DNA of 64,000 nt. Origin: Pedobacter frigidisoli (lineage in GTDB: Bacteria; Bacteroidota; Bacteroidia; Sphingobacteriales; Sphingobacteriaceae). The stretch lies in assembly GCF_004331675.1 (NCBI RefSeq), contig NZ_SJSN01000002.1, forward strand, positions 290,825 through 354,824. Reading direction: 5' to 3'. The notes beneath the pieces are model-generated. The model made no database searches. It saw nothing but the letters and a program-made list of their open reading frames with translations, and had not been told where the DNA came from. A program made the translations under genes and the position numbers. This document shows, piece after piece, positions 46,151 to 54,561 of the stretch. Position 1 is the first letter of the stretch. Every line of letters starts with the position of its first letter.

Positions 46151-48336
46151 TGAGAGATTTATTAGTGATTAAAAAGGATAGAGTTCCACAACTTCAGTCG
46201 TTAAACAGAAAATTTACTATCATCATTTCGAGCGAAGTCGAGAAATCTTTGAACTTTTCGATAAGTATAGTTCAAAGATTTCTCCACTTCACTGCGTTTC
46301 AGTCGAAAAGACGATTCCGTTTCCGGATTTTTGGAATATTAATTCTACTCTTCTGTTTATTAAATACAAATGCGCAAGACAGGGCTTTGGTTTACAACTC
46401 AAACTCGCCTTATGCAAAATTGCATAGCATCAACATGACCGATGTTACCTGGACAAAAGGCTTTTGGGCAGATAGGTTTAAGGTTGCCACTGAAACTATG
46501 GTGCCGAATATGTGGGCAATTTACAACGACCCAAAAATCAGTCACGCTTTTAAAAATTTTGAAATTGCTGCTGGATTGGATACGGGTTCACACTCCGGAC
46601 CATCTTTCCATGATGGTGATTATTACAAAACGCTTGAGGCTGTCGCCAGTTTATATGCATCAACTAAAAATCCGAAGCTGAACGAAATGATGGATAAAGC
46701 CATTGTGGTGATTGGAAAATCTCAACGCGAAGATGGTTATATCTATACAAAAGCGATGATTGAGCAACGCAAAACGGGTTCTAATAATCAGTTTCAGGAT
46801 AGGCTAAGCTTTGAATCTTATAATATTGGTCACTTAATGACGGCAGGTTGCATTCATTACCGAGCAACTGGAAAAACCACTTTGTTGAACATCGCTAAAA
46901 AAGCAACAGATTATTTATACAATTTTTATAAGTCTGCATCACCAACCCTGGCACGGAATGCAATTTGTCCGTCGCATTATATGGGCGTTGTGGAAATGTA
47001 TCGTACTACGAAAGACCCTCGATATTTAGAATTGGCGAACCATTTAATCGCCATTAAAGGAAAGATTGATGATGGAACGGATGATAATCAGGATAGAATC
47101 CCGTTTTTACAGCAAACCAAAGCAATGGGGCATGCCGTTAGGGCGAATTATTTGTATGCTGGCGTGGCCGATTTATATGCCGAAACGGGAAAAGATTCTC
47201 TATTAAATACTTTAAATTTAATGTGGGATGATGTAAATCAGCATAAAATGTACATCACAGGTGGTTGCGGGTCACTTTATGACGGTACTTCTCCCGATGG
47301 TACTTCATACAATCCTGCTGATGTTCAAAAAATTCATCAGGCTTTTGGTCGCGATTACCAGTTACCGAATTTTACGGCACATAACGAAACCTGCGCAAAC
47401 ATTGGTAATGTACTTTGGAACTGGCGAATGCTACAGATTACAGGTGATGCAAAATATGCGGATGTGATGGAACTGGCATTACACAACAGTGTTTTATCGG
47501 GAATTAGCTTGGATGGAAAGAACTTTTTATATACGAATCCCTTGGCTCAGTCTGATGATTTACCTTTCAAACAGCGTTGGTCTAAAGATAGAGTGCCATA
47601 CATTGGTTTATCTAATTGCTGTCCGCCGAACGTGGTTAGAACCATTGCCGAAGTGAGCGATTATGTTTATAGTGTTTCTGATAAAGGCTTGTGGTTCAAT
47701 TTATATGGTGGTAATAACTTAACTACCAAGTTAGCTGATGGAACGGGGGTTTCGATTGCCGAAGAAACAAATTATCCTTGGGATGGCAGAATTAAAATCA
47801 GCGTTAAGGAAACAGGGAGCAAGGCATACTCTTTATTTTTAAGAATCCCATCGTGGACACATGATGCACAAATTAGCATCAACGGAAAAATTGAAAATGT
47901 TAAAGCCATTTCAGGAACTTACGCTGAAGTAAATCGCGTTTGGAAAGAAGGCGATATAGTAGAGCTAAATCTCCCGATGGATGCAACTTTAATCGAGGCT
48001 AATCCTCTGGTTGAAGAAAACAGAAACCAAATTGCTGTAAAACGCGGTCCGATTGTTTACTGTTTGGAATCTACCGATTTACCTGGTAAAAGCATCTTCA
48101 ATACTTTTGTGCCAACATCAACCAAGTTTACTGCCAAACTAATAAATATTGATGGTGCTGAAATGATGAGTTTGGTTGGTAATGCAAAAATCGTTGAGAC
48201 AAATAATTGGAAAAATGTGCTTTACCGCCCGATTGATAATAAAAATACAGAAACGGAAATAAAATTGGTACCATACTTTGCTTGGGGAAATCGCGGCCAT
48301 TCAGAAATGTCGGTGTGGTTGCCGGTTAGCAGGTAA
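46147..48336 (+). CDS. GH127-family beta-L-arabinofuranosidase-like enzyme
   Basis: The 729-residue DUF1680/GH127 protein has an (alpha/alpha)6 barrel. The zinc/Cys active site is recognisable as E414-x-C416 (NETCANIG) and C491-C492 (SNCCPPN). Family members release beta-L-arabinofuranose or, in RG-II systems, aceric acid. The start at 46147/46150 overlaps the GH106 stop. An unusually long N-region of about 60 residues precedes the signal-peptide core (FGILILLFCLLNTNAQ), and residues 26-55 come from an inverted repeat (46223-46310). No Met lies between repeat and core, so the repeat appears to be translated. Confidence 0.85.
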   Translation: MMRDLLVIKKDRVPQLQSLNRKFTIIISSEVEKSLNFSISIVQRFLHFTAFQSKRRFRFRIFGILILLFCLLNTNAQDRALVYNSNSPYAKLHSINMTDVTWTKGFWADRFKVATETMVPNMWAIYNDPKISHAFKNFEIAAGLDTGSHSGPSFHDGDYYKTLEAVASLYASTKNPKLNEMMDKAIVVIGKSQREDGYIYTKAMIEQRKTGSNNQFQDRLSFESYNIGHLMTAGCIHYRATGKTTLLNIAKKATDYLYNFYKSASPTLARNAICPSHYMGVVEMYRTTKDPRYLELANHLIAIKGKIDDGTDDNQDRIPFLQQTKAMGHAVRANYLYAGVADLYAETGKDSLLNTLNLMWDDVNQHKMYITGGCGSLYDGTSPDGTSYNPADVQKIHQAFGRDYQLPNFTAHNETCANIGNVLWNWRMLQITGDAKYADVMELALHNSVLSGISLDGKNFLYTNPLAQSDDLPFKQRWSKDRVPYIGLSNCCPPNVVRTIAEVSDYVYSVSDKGLWFNLYGGNNLTTKLADGTGVSIAEETNYPWDGRIKISVKETGSKAYSLFLRIPSWTHDAQISINGKIENVKAISGTYAEVNRVWKEGDIVELNLPMDATLIEANPLVEENRNQIAVKRGPIVYCLESTDLPGKSIFNTFVPTSTKFTAKLINIDGAEMMSLVGNAKIVETNNWKNVLYRPIDNKNTETEIKLVPYFAWGNRGHSEMSVWLPVSR
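46223..46310. repeat. Inverted repeat (TCATTTCGAGCGAAGTCGAG type) inside the GH127 gene
   Basis: The left arm TCATTTCGAGCGAAGTCGAG and AAATCTTTGAAC pair with GTTCAAAGATTT and a right arm ending CAGTCGAAA. This is another short palindromic family, with only this copy in the window. Confidence 0.75.
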
Positions 48337-48344
48337 AATTAAAT

Positions 48345-48405
48345 CGTCATTGCGAGGTACGAAGCAATCTAATTAGGGGAGATTGCTTCGTACCTCGCAA
48401 TGACG
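48345..48405. repeat. Repeat family B, perfect 26-base palindrome
   Basis: Arms 48345-48370 and 48380-48405 are exact reverse complements over 26 bases, with a 9-base loop AATTAGGGG. It lies between the GH127 stop and the esterase start. The terminal CGCAATGACG carries an ATG in the esterase frame (48400), but the native start is 48421. Confidence 0.9.
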
Positions 48406-48420
48406 ACAAAACGAGAAAAA

Positions 48421-49848
48421 ATGAAACTAAAACTCATCATACTTTTAAACCTTGCTTATTGCGTTATTGCATCGGCAACGGTTAAACCTGCATCGATTTT
48501 TACCGACCACATGGTTTTGCAGCAACAAAGAAATGTGGCCATTTGGGGTTGGGCAAAACCATTAACCAAAGTAAAAATCAACACCTCATGGAATAAAGAA
48601 AACTATTCGGTTACATCAGATAAAGATGGAAAGTGGAAAATAAAAGTCACCACACCGGTTGCAGGCGGTCCTTTTGATATCGAATTAAGCGACGGCGAAA
48701 AATTGGTTTTATCGGATATATTAATCGGTGAAGTTTGGTTTTGCGGTGGTCAATCGAATATGGAAATGCCAATGAAAGGCTTCAAAAGTCAGCCTATTAT
48801 TGGTTCTAATGAAGTTAGTTTAAAATCTTCAAATAAAAATATCAGGCTTTACACCGTTCCGCGTTCTTCGATTATCGAGCGTCAGGAAAACAGCAAACCC
48901 TCTCCGTGGAAATTGGCGGCACCTGAAACCGTTTCCAATTTTAGTGCAACGGCATATTATTTTGGTTCTTTATTGAGCGAAATGTTAAATGTTCCTATAG
49001 GCATTATAAATGACAGTTACGGAGGCTCTTCAATTGAGGCCTGGATGTCGCCTGAAGATTTAAAAACATTTCCTGAAGTTAAAATTCCATCAAAAGGCGA
49101 CACCATAAAAGAAGTAAGCAGAACACCAACAACGCTTTACAATGGCATGCTTTATCCTGTTATTGGGTATGGTATAAAGGGTGCAATTTGGTATCAGGGG
49201 GAATCGAATTATGAACGTCCAGATAGGTATGAAGAGTTATTTCCTGCGATGGTAGCTTCATGGCGCAAAAATTGGGATAACGGCGAATTCCCGTTTTATT
49301 ATGCACAGATTGCGCCTTACGACTACGCACAATTGCCTCCTTATCATGTGGGTGGTAAATATAATTCTGCATTTTTAAGAGATGCGCAACGCAAATCATT
49401 AGCTAAAATCCCAAATTCAGGTATGGCCGTTTTAATGGATATTGGAGAAGAGAAATCAATCCACCCAGCCAATAAAAAGCAAGGCGGAATGCGATTAGCT
49501 TACCTGGCATTGGCTCAAACTTACGGCATAAAAGGTTTCGGTGCATTAAGTCCGACTTATGAATCCTTAAACATCGATAAAAATAAAGCGGTAATTAAGT
49601 TTCAAAATGTGCCAAATGGTTTAACTTCATTCGGAAAAGAATTGATTTTATTTGAAGTTGCAGGAGCAGACAAGAAATTTTATTCGGCGAAAGCCTTAAT
49701 AACTGGAAGTAGTATAACTGTCTCGGCAGAAGAAGTGAAAACACCTATTGCGGTTCGTTACGCATTTAAGGATTTTGTAATTGGCGATTTATTCGGAAAC
49801 GATGGCTTGCCGGTTTCTTCTTTCCGTACTTATGATTGGGATAATTAG
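48421..49848 (+). CDS. SGNH carbohydrate acetylesterase with altered catalytic block
   Basis: Start placed at ATG 48421 (KLKLIILLNLAYCVIASA signal peptide); the ATG at 48400 belongs to the upstream repeat. The 475-residue protein has the sialate O-acetylesterase family layout with nucleophile S112 in GGQSNM and H348 in KSIHP. In the paralogue at 6639 the residue two before the His is Asp (DLH), while here it is Ser (SIH), so the usual Asp of the triad is missing at this site. It may use a dyad or another acid. The likely role is deacetylation of pectic glycans. Confidence 0.8.
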   Translation: MKLKLIILLNLAYCVIASATVKPASIFTDHMVLQQQRNVAIWGWAKPLTKVKINTSWNKENYSVTSDKDGKWKIKVTTPVAGGPFDIELSDGEKLVLSDILIGEVWFCGGQSNMEMPMKGFKSQPIIGSNEVSLKSSNKNIRLYTVPRSSIIERQENSKPSPWKLAAPETVSNFSATAYYFGSLLSEMLNVPIGIINDSYGGSSIEAWMSPEDLKTFPEVKIPSKGDTIKEVSRTPTTLYNGMLYPVIGYGIKGAIWYQGESNYERPDRYEELFPAMVASWRKNWDNGEFPFYYAQIAPYDYAQLPPYHVGGKYNSAFLRDAQRKSLAKIPNSGMAVLMDIGEEKSIHPANKKQGGMRLAYLALAQTYGIKGFGALSPTYESLNIDKNKAVIKFQNVPNGLTSFGKELILFEVAGADKKFYSAKALITGSSITVSAEEVKTPIAVRYAFKDFVIGDLFGNDGLPVSSFRTYDWDN

Positions 49849-49853
49849 CGATA

Positions 49854-50090
49854 CGTCATTGCGAGAGGTTAGCATATTTAAAAAACACATAAATATGGCG
49901 ATGACAACCTTTAATTTTGCTGTCATTCTGAGAGTAACGAAGAATCCGCAACCGAATAGCACTGCTCAAACCTAATCTACCAATTTGGTTTGGTGACGTA
50001 TTATGGGTAGTTTTCCATGGCACGGGATTCTTCACTGCGTTCAGAATGACAAACCCAGAGCCATGTTATTGGTAGTGCCTCGCAATGACG
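49854..50090. repeat. Family B repeat interrupted by a family A repeat
   Basis: B left arm CGTCATTGCGAGAGG at 49854 and B right arm GTGCCTCGCAATGACG ending at 50090 enclose a complete family A element (49922-50050; GTCATTCTGA to TCAGAATGAC). This fills the gap between the esterase and DUF5703 genes. Confidence 0.75.
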
Positions 50091-50119
50091 AGAATATTAA
50101 ATAAATACAAAGAAAAATA

Positions 50120-52438
50120 ATGCTGAAATACACGGTCTTCAAATATCTCAATTGCACAAAGAAAACAAATCCTTTCTTTGTGTTCTTCGTGTCTTTGTGG
50201 CTGTTAACGGTTAGTGCTTTTTCGCAAGAAAAAGAACAACCTAATTTAATTTGGACTTCACAAAGCCATAATTCATCCGAATCGATGCCTGTTGGTGGAG
50301 GCGATATTGGTTTAAACCTTTGGGTAGAAAAAGGCGAAGTTTACCTTTATTTATCTCGCAGCGGCACGTTTGATGAAAACAATACGCTACTTAAACTTGG
50401 TCGTGTAAAGCTTAAATTTAGTCCTAATCCATTTGAGGGAAAAACTTTCAAACAAGAGCTGATTTTAAAAGACGGATATGCTCAGGTTTCAGGAGAAAAT
50501 GGCAAAGTTAGTACAAAAATTAAGGTTTGGGTTGATGTCTTTAATCCAGTCATTCATTTAGATATTAAATCAAATCAGAATATTACCACAGAATCAAGTT
50601 ATGAAAGCTGGCGATTCGAAGACCGAATTACGAAAGGCAAGGAGAACAACCAAAATTCTTACAAATGGGCACCGCAAGGCATTGTGAAAACTTTCAAAGA
50701 TGAAATTGCTTTTAAAAACAATTCGATACAATTCTATCATCAAAATAAATCCGAAACCGTTTTCGATGTTGCGGTAAAACAACAAGGTTTAGAAGATAGA
50801 AAAACTGAACTTTTTAATCCATTAAAGAACTTGATTTTTGGCGGTTCAATACAAGGTGATAATATGATTCTAGCAGGGAATTACAACGGTATCTATTTAA
50901 ATATGCTATTTAAAGCCTGGGTTTTGAGAACTAAAAAACCATCTAAATCGGCTAATCTTACCATCACTTTAAATACATCAAAAGCTGAAACCATTCAAGA
51001 ATGGGAAAAAGGTTTAAATGCTAAAAAAGACAATCAAAAAGCTAGCATCAAATGGTGGAACGATTTCTGGAAAAAGAGTTTTATTTACATTAATCCAAAA
51101 GATACTTTGGCCAATCAATCGGGGAAAAATTACCAGTTGTTTCGATACATGTTGGGTTGCAATGCCTTTGGTAAATACCCGACAAAGTTTAACGGAGGCC
51201 TATTCACATTCGACCCGCAATTTACCGATACCACTTTAAAATACTCGCCCGATTTTAGAAATTGGGGAGGAGGAACACACACCGCTCAAAACCAACGATT
51301 GGTTTATTGGCCGATGTTAAAGAGTGGCGATTTTGAGCTCATGAAACCTCAATTTGATTTCTATCTCAATTTATTGAAGAATGCAGAAAACAGAACGGAA
51401 TCTGCCTGGGGACATAAAGGCGCAAGTTTTACAGAACAATTGGAAAACTTCGGCTTACCAAATCCTGCTGAATATGGATGGAAACGTCCTGCGGATTTTA
51501 ACAAAGGCATGGAATATAATGCCTGGCTGGAATACGAATGGGATACTGTTTTGGAATTTTGTATGATGATTTTGGAGACGGAAAGATATGATGGTGCAAA
51601 CATTGAAAAATATCTTCCATTAATTGAAAGTTCACTGACTTTTTTCAAAGAACATTATACTTATCTGGCTAAGCAAAGAGGGGCAAAAGCTTTGGATGCT
51701 GAGGGTCATTTGGTTCTATATCCGGGTTCCGGAGCTGAAACTTATAAAATGGCTTATAATTCTACCTCAACAATTGCAGCTTTAAAAACGGTTTTAGAAA
51801 GATTAATTGCGTATCCCGGATTATCCGAAAAACAAAAATCAGAATGGCTGGAGATGCTTAAAACGATTCCGCCAATAAGTTTTAGAGCATTTGATGGACA
51901 CACCACAATTGCGCCAGCAAAACTTTGGGAGCGAATTAACAATACCGAAAGTTCGCAGTTGTACCCAGTTTATCCCTGGGGGATTTATGGAATCGGAAAA
52001 CCTGGCTTAGATACTGCCATAAACACTTATAAATATGATACCGATGTTTTGAAATTTCGTAGCCATGTAGGTTGGAAACAGGATAATATTTTTGCAGCGA
52101 GACTTGGTTTAACTGATGACGCTGCAAGATTGACTACAGCGAAATTGAATGATTCCGGGCGACGGTTTCCTGCATTTTGGGGCCCGGGTTTCGATTGGAC
52201 ACCCGACCATAATTGGGGCGGTTCGGGTATGATTGGTTTGCAGGAAATGCTGATGCAAGTTGATGACAAAAAGATCTATTTGTTCCCGGCTTGGCCTAAA
52301 GATTGGGATGTTCATTTCAAGCTTTATGCACCATACAAAACCACAGTTGAGGGAACTTTAAAAGATGGAAAATTAATATATTTAAAAGTACTGCCGGAAT
52401 CGAGAAAGGCAGATGTAATTAATAAAATGATAGAGTGA
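50120..52438 (+). CDS. GH95-like (alpha/alpha)6 glycosidase, DUF5703 type
   Basis: The 772-residue secreted protein starts with a beta-sandwich (LIWTSQSHNSSESMPVGGGD, GEVYLYLSRSGTFDENN), as in GH95-related proteins with DUF5703. A helical barrel follows with candidate active-site stretches NGGLFTFDP, RNWGGGTHTAQNQRLVYWP, EQLENFG and GFDWTPDHNWGGSGMIGLQE. GH95 acts on alpha-L-fucose or alpha-L-galactose, the latter known in RG-II; this divergent group has no activity I can name. The signal-peptide core (FFVFFVSLWLLTVSAFSQ) is encoded by a family F repeat with arms at 50155-50164 and 50173-50182. Confidence 0.68.
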   Translation: MLKYTVFKYLNCTKKTNPFFVFFVSLWLLTVSAFSQEKEQPNLIWTSQSHNSSESMPVGGGDIGLNLWVEKGEVYLYLSRSGTFDENNTLLKLGRVKLKFSPNPFEGKTFKQELILKDGYAQVSGENGKVSTKIKVWVDVFNPVIHLDIKSNQNITTESSYESWRFEDRITKGKENNQNSYKWAPQGIVKTFKDEIAFKNNSIQFYHQNKSETVFDVAVKQQGLEDRKTELFNPLKNLIFGGSIQGDNMILAGNYNGIYLNMLFKAWVLRTKKPSKSANLTITLNTSKAETIQEWEKGLNAKKDNQKASIKWWNDFWKKSFIYINPKDTLANQSGKNYQLFRYMLGCNAFGKYPTKFNGGLFTFDPQFTDTTLKYSPDFRNWGGGTHTAQNQRLVYWPMLKSGDFELMKPQFDFYLNLLKNAENRTESAWGHKGASFTEQLENFGLPNPAEYGWKRPADFNKGMEYNAWLEYEWDTVLEFCMMILETERYDGANIEKYLPLIESSLTFFKEHYTYLAKQRGAKALDAEGHLVLYPGSGAETYKMAYNSTSTIAALKTVLERLIAYPGLSEKQKSEWLEMLKTIPPISFRAFDGHTTIAPAKLWERINNTESSQLYPVYPWGIYGIGKPGLDTAINTYKYDTDVLKFRSHVGWKQDNIFAARLGLTDDAARLTTAKLNDSGRRFPAFWGPGFDWTPDHNWGGSGMIGLQEMLMQVDDKKIYLFPAWPKDWDVHFKLYAPYKTTVEGTLKDGKLIYLKVLPESRKADVINKMIE
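50155..50200. repeat. Repeat family F in the signal-peptide region
   Basis: CACAAAGAAA at 50155-50164 pairs perfectly with TTTCTTTGTG at 50173-50182, followed by TTCTTCGTGTCTTTGTGG. The same phrase type is found in the non-coding element at 42639-42719. Confidence 0.7.
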
Positions 52439-52621
52439 GAGAATGATTGAATGAGAGAATGTCATTAGCGATTTCCCAGGCAAAATTCACCCATTCAAAA
52501 TTCACTCATTCACTAATTAAAAAAATGATTGAATTTCGAATGAGGGATTGATTGAATGGCAATTTGCATCACACATTCAGTCATTCAAAACTCACTCATT
52601 CACTAATTTTAAAAAAAAGAT
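52439..52621. repeat. Repeat family H upstream of the SDR gene
   Basis: Two back-to-back units of GAATGATTGAATGAGAGAAT type followed by CATTCAAAATTCACTCATTC and CACTAATT. A related set occurs downstream of the same gene at 53411-53543. Confidence 0.7.
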
Positions 52622-53410
52622 ATGGATTTACAGTTAAAAGAAAAAGTTATCATCGTTACCGGTGCGGCTAAAGGAATCGGACGTAGCATTGCGGAAGTAT
52701 TTGCAAAGGAAAATGCAATCGCCATAATCGTTGGTAGAAAAGCAGAAGATAATCAAAAAGTAGTCGATGCAATATCAGCAAATGGTGGAAAGGCAGCGCA
52801 ATTTGTTGCAGAGTTATCTAACCCGAATGATTGCGAAAAAGTGATTGCCGAAATCGTAGCAAAGTTTGGTCGAATTGATGGATTGGTTAACAATGCAGGT
52901 GTAAACGACGGTGTTGGTTTGGAAAGCGGGAACTACAAAGATTTCATGGCATCGTTACATAAAAACGTGGTTCATTATTATTTAATGGCACATCATGCTT
53001 TGCCCGAATTAATCAAAAGTAAAGGCGCAATCGTAAATATTACTTCTAAAACAGCCGAAACCGGACAAGGAAATACTTCGGCTTATGCTGCTGCAAATGG
53101 CGGTCGGAATGCCTTAACCCGCGAATGGGCAGTTGAGCTTTTGAAGTATGGAATCCGTGTTAACGCAGTTGTGGTAGCCGAATGCTGGACACCAGCTTAC
53201 GAAACCTGGATTGAAACTTTACCTGATGCCCAGGCAAAATTGGATGAAATTACTTCCAAAATTCCATTGGAGAACAGAATGACAACCGCTGAAGAAATCG
53301 CAAACATGACGGCTTTTTTAATGTCAAGCAAATCAAGCCACACCACGGGACAAATTATTCATGTTGATGGCGGTTATGTTCATTTGGATAGAGCTTTGGC
53401 GAACGCATAA
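52622..53410 (+). CDS. Short-chain dehydrogenase/reductase, sugar-type
   Basis: The 262-residue protein has the classical SDR fold: TGAAKGIGRSIA glycine motif (residues 13-24), NNAG, a Ser in VNITSKT, and the active-site Tyr in SAYAAANGG. The Lys expected four residues after the Tyr is Asn here (Y-A-A-A-N). The C-terminal IIHVDGGY is typical. By context (FucP, GH141) it may be an L-fucose or 2-keto-3-deoxy-fuconate dehydrogenase, but this is inference. It has its own repeat-rich flanks, so it may be transcribed alone or with the dehydrogenase at 53545. Confidence 0.8.
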   Translation: MDLQLKEKVIIVTGAAKGIGRSIAEVFAKENAIAIIVGRKAEDNQKVVDAISANGGKAAQFVAELSNPNDCEKVIAEIVAKFGRIDGLVNNAGVNDGVGLESGNYKDFMASLHKNVVHYYLMAHHALPELIKSKGAIVNITSKTAETGQGNTSAYAAANGGRNALTREWAVELLKYGIRVNAVVVAECWTPAYETWIETLPDAQAKLDEITSKIPLENRMTTAEEIANMTAFLMSSKSSHTTGQIIHVDGGYVHLDRALANA

Positions 53411-53544
53411 ATAAAATAATTAGAGAATGATAGAGTGAGTGAATGATGGAATGATTCGCAAATTGCTTTAAATATTGACTCATTCAAAACTCGCTCTTTC
53501 TATCATTCAAAACTCACTCATTCAAAATTCAATCATTACCTAAA
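53411..53544. repeat. Repeat family H downstream of the SDR gene
   Basis: GAATGATAGAGTGAGTGAAT and ATTCAAAACTCGCTC / ATCATTCAAAACTCACTCAT units. Same phrases as at 52439-52621, so the SDR gene is bracketed by the family. Confidence 0.7.
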
Positions 53545-54561
53545 ATGAAAACCCTTACCTGTACAACGCCTGGAACTTTTGAGTATTCAGATACGGAAAA
53601 ACCTGAACTTAAAAAAGACCATTCCATTATAAAAATCAAACGAATTGGTATTTGCGGAACTGATTTACATGCCTTTGAGGGTACACAACCTTTCTTTAAT
53701 TATCCACGGGTTTTAGGTCACGAACTTTCAGGGGAATTATTTGAGGCTGATGGTGCTCGTGGTTTTGAAATAGGAGAAGCCGTTACTTTTATCCCATACT
53801 TTAATTGTGGCGAATGTATTGCTTGCCGCATGAACAAACCAAATTGCTGCGTTAAAATGCAGGTTTGCGGCGTCCATGTTGATGGTGGCATGCGAGAATA
53901 TTTACAAGTGCCATCGCTTACACTTTTGCATGGCGAGGGTTTGACTTTTGATGAACTGGCTTTGGTAGAACCTTTAGCTATTGGTGCCCATGGCGTTCGC
54001 CGAGCAGATATCCAACCAGGAGAATTTGTATTGGTTATCGGTGCGGGACCAATCGGTTTAGGCACAATGGAATTTGCCAGAATTGCCGGAGCTAATGTAA
54101 TTGCTTTAGATATCAATGAAGACCGCCTGGCTTTCTGTAAGGAAAAGCTGAAAGTCGCCCATGTTGTAAATGCACTTTCGCCGGACGTAACTCAACAGCT
54201 AAGCGAAATTACCAATGGCGATATGCCAACGGTTGTAATTGATGCAACAGGGAATCAAAAGGCAATTAACAATGCGATAAATTACATGGCTCATGGTGCA
54301 AGGTTTGTACTAATCGGCTTGCAAAAAGGGGATTTAATTTTCAACCATCCCGAATTTCATAAAAGAGAATCCACTTTAATGAGCAGCAGAAATGCTACCA
54401 TTGAAGATTTCGAACACGTTATCAAATCAATGAAAGCAGGTTTGGTAAATCCAACCAATTACATCACCCATCAGGTAAAATTTGAAGAAGTAAAGGATGA
54501 ATTTGAAAGCTGGTTAGACCCGAAGAATGGCGTTATTAAGGCTATGGTTAGTATTGATTAG
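53545..54561 (+). CDS. Zinc-dependent medium-chain sugar/polyol dehydrogenase
   Basis: The 338-residue MDR protein has catalytic zinc ligands in GICGTDLH and LGHELSGE, and a structural zinc loop with four Cys (CGECIACRMNKPNC). The Rossmann motif is VIGAGPIGLG near residue 168. Such enzymes oxidise sugars, sugar acids or polyols with NAD. It follows the SDR gene and probably acts in the same deoxy-sugar or sugar-acid route. It is the last plus-strand gene of the glycan region before a 473-base repeat zone. Confidence 0.85.
   Translation: MKTLTCTTPGTFEYSDTEKPELKKDHSIIKIKRIGICGTDLHAFEGTQPFFNYPRVLGHELSGELFEADGARGFEIGEAVTFIPYFNCGECIACRMNKPNCCVKMQVCGVHVDGGMREYLQVPSLTLLHGEGLTFDELALVEPLAIGAHGVRRADIQPGEFVLVIGAGPIGLGTMEFARIAGANVIALDINEDRLAFCKEKLKVAHVVNALSPDVTQQLSEITNGDMPTVVIDATGNQKAINNAINYMAHGARFVLIGLQKGDLIFNHPEFHKRESTLMSSRNATIEDFEHVIKSMKAGLVNPTNYITHQVKFEEVKDEFESWLDPKNGVIKAMVSID

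Noticed and set aside
48400..48420. Longer N-terminus of the second SGNH esterase starting at ATG 48400
   Set aside because: The ATG is the end of a perfect palindromic repeat; ATG 48421 starts a standard signal peptide.
53718..54116. 132-codon minus-strand frame opposite the zinc dehydrogenase
   Set aside because: It mirrors the conserved MDR coding sequence; composition is that of a shadow frame.
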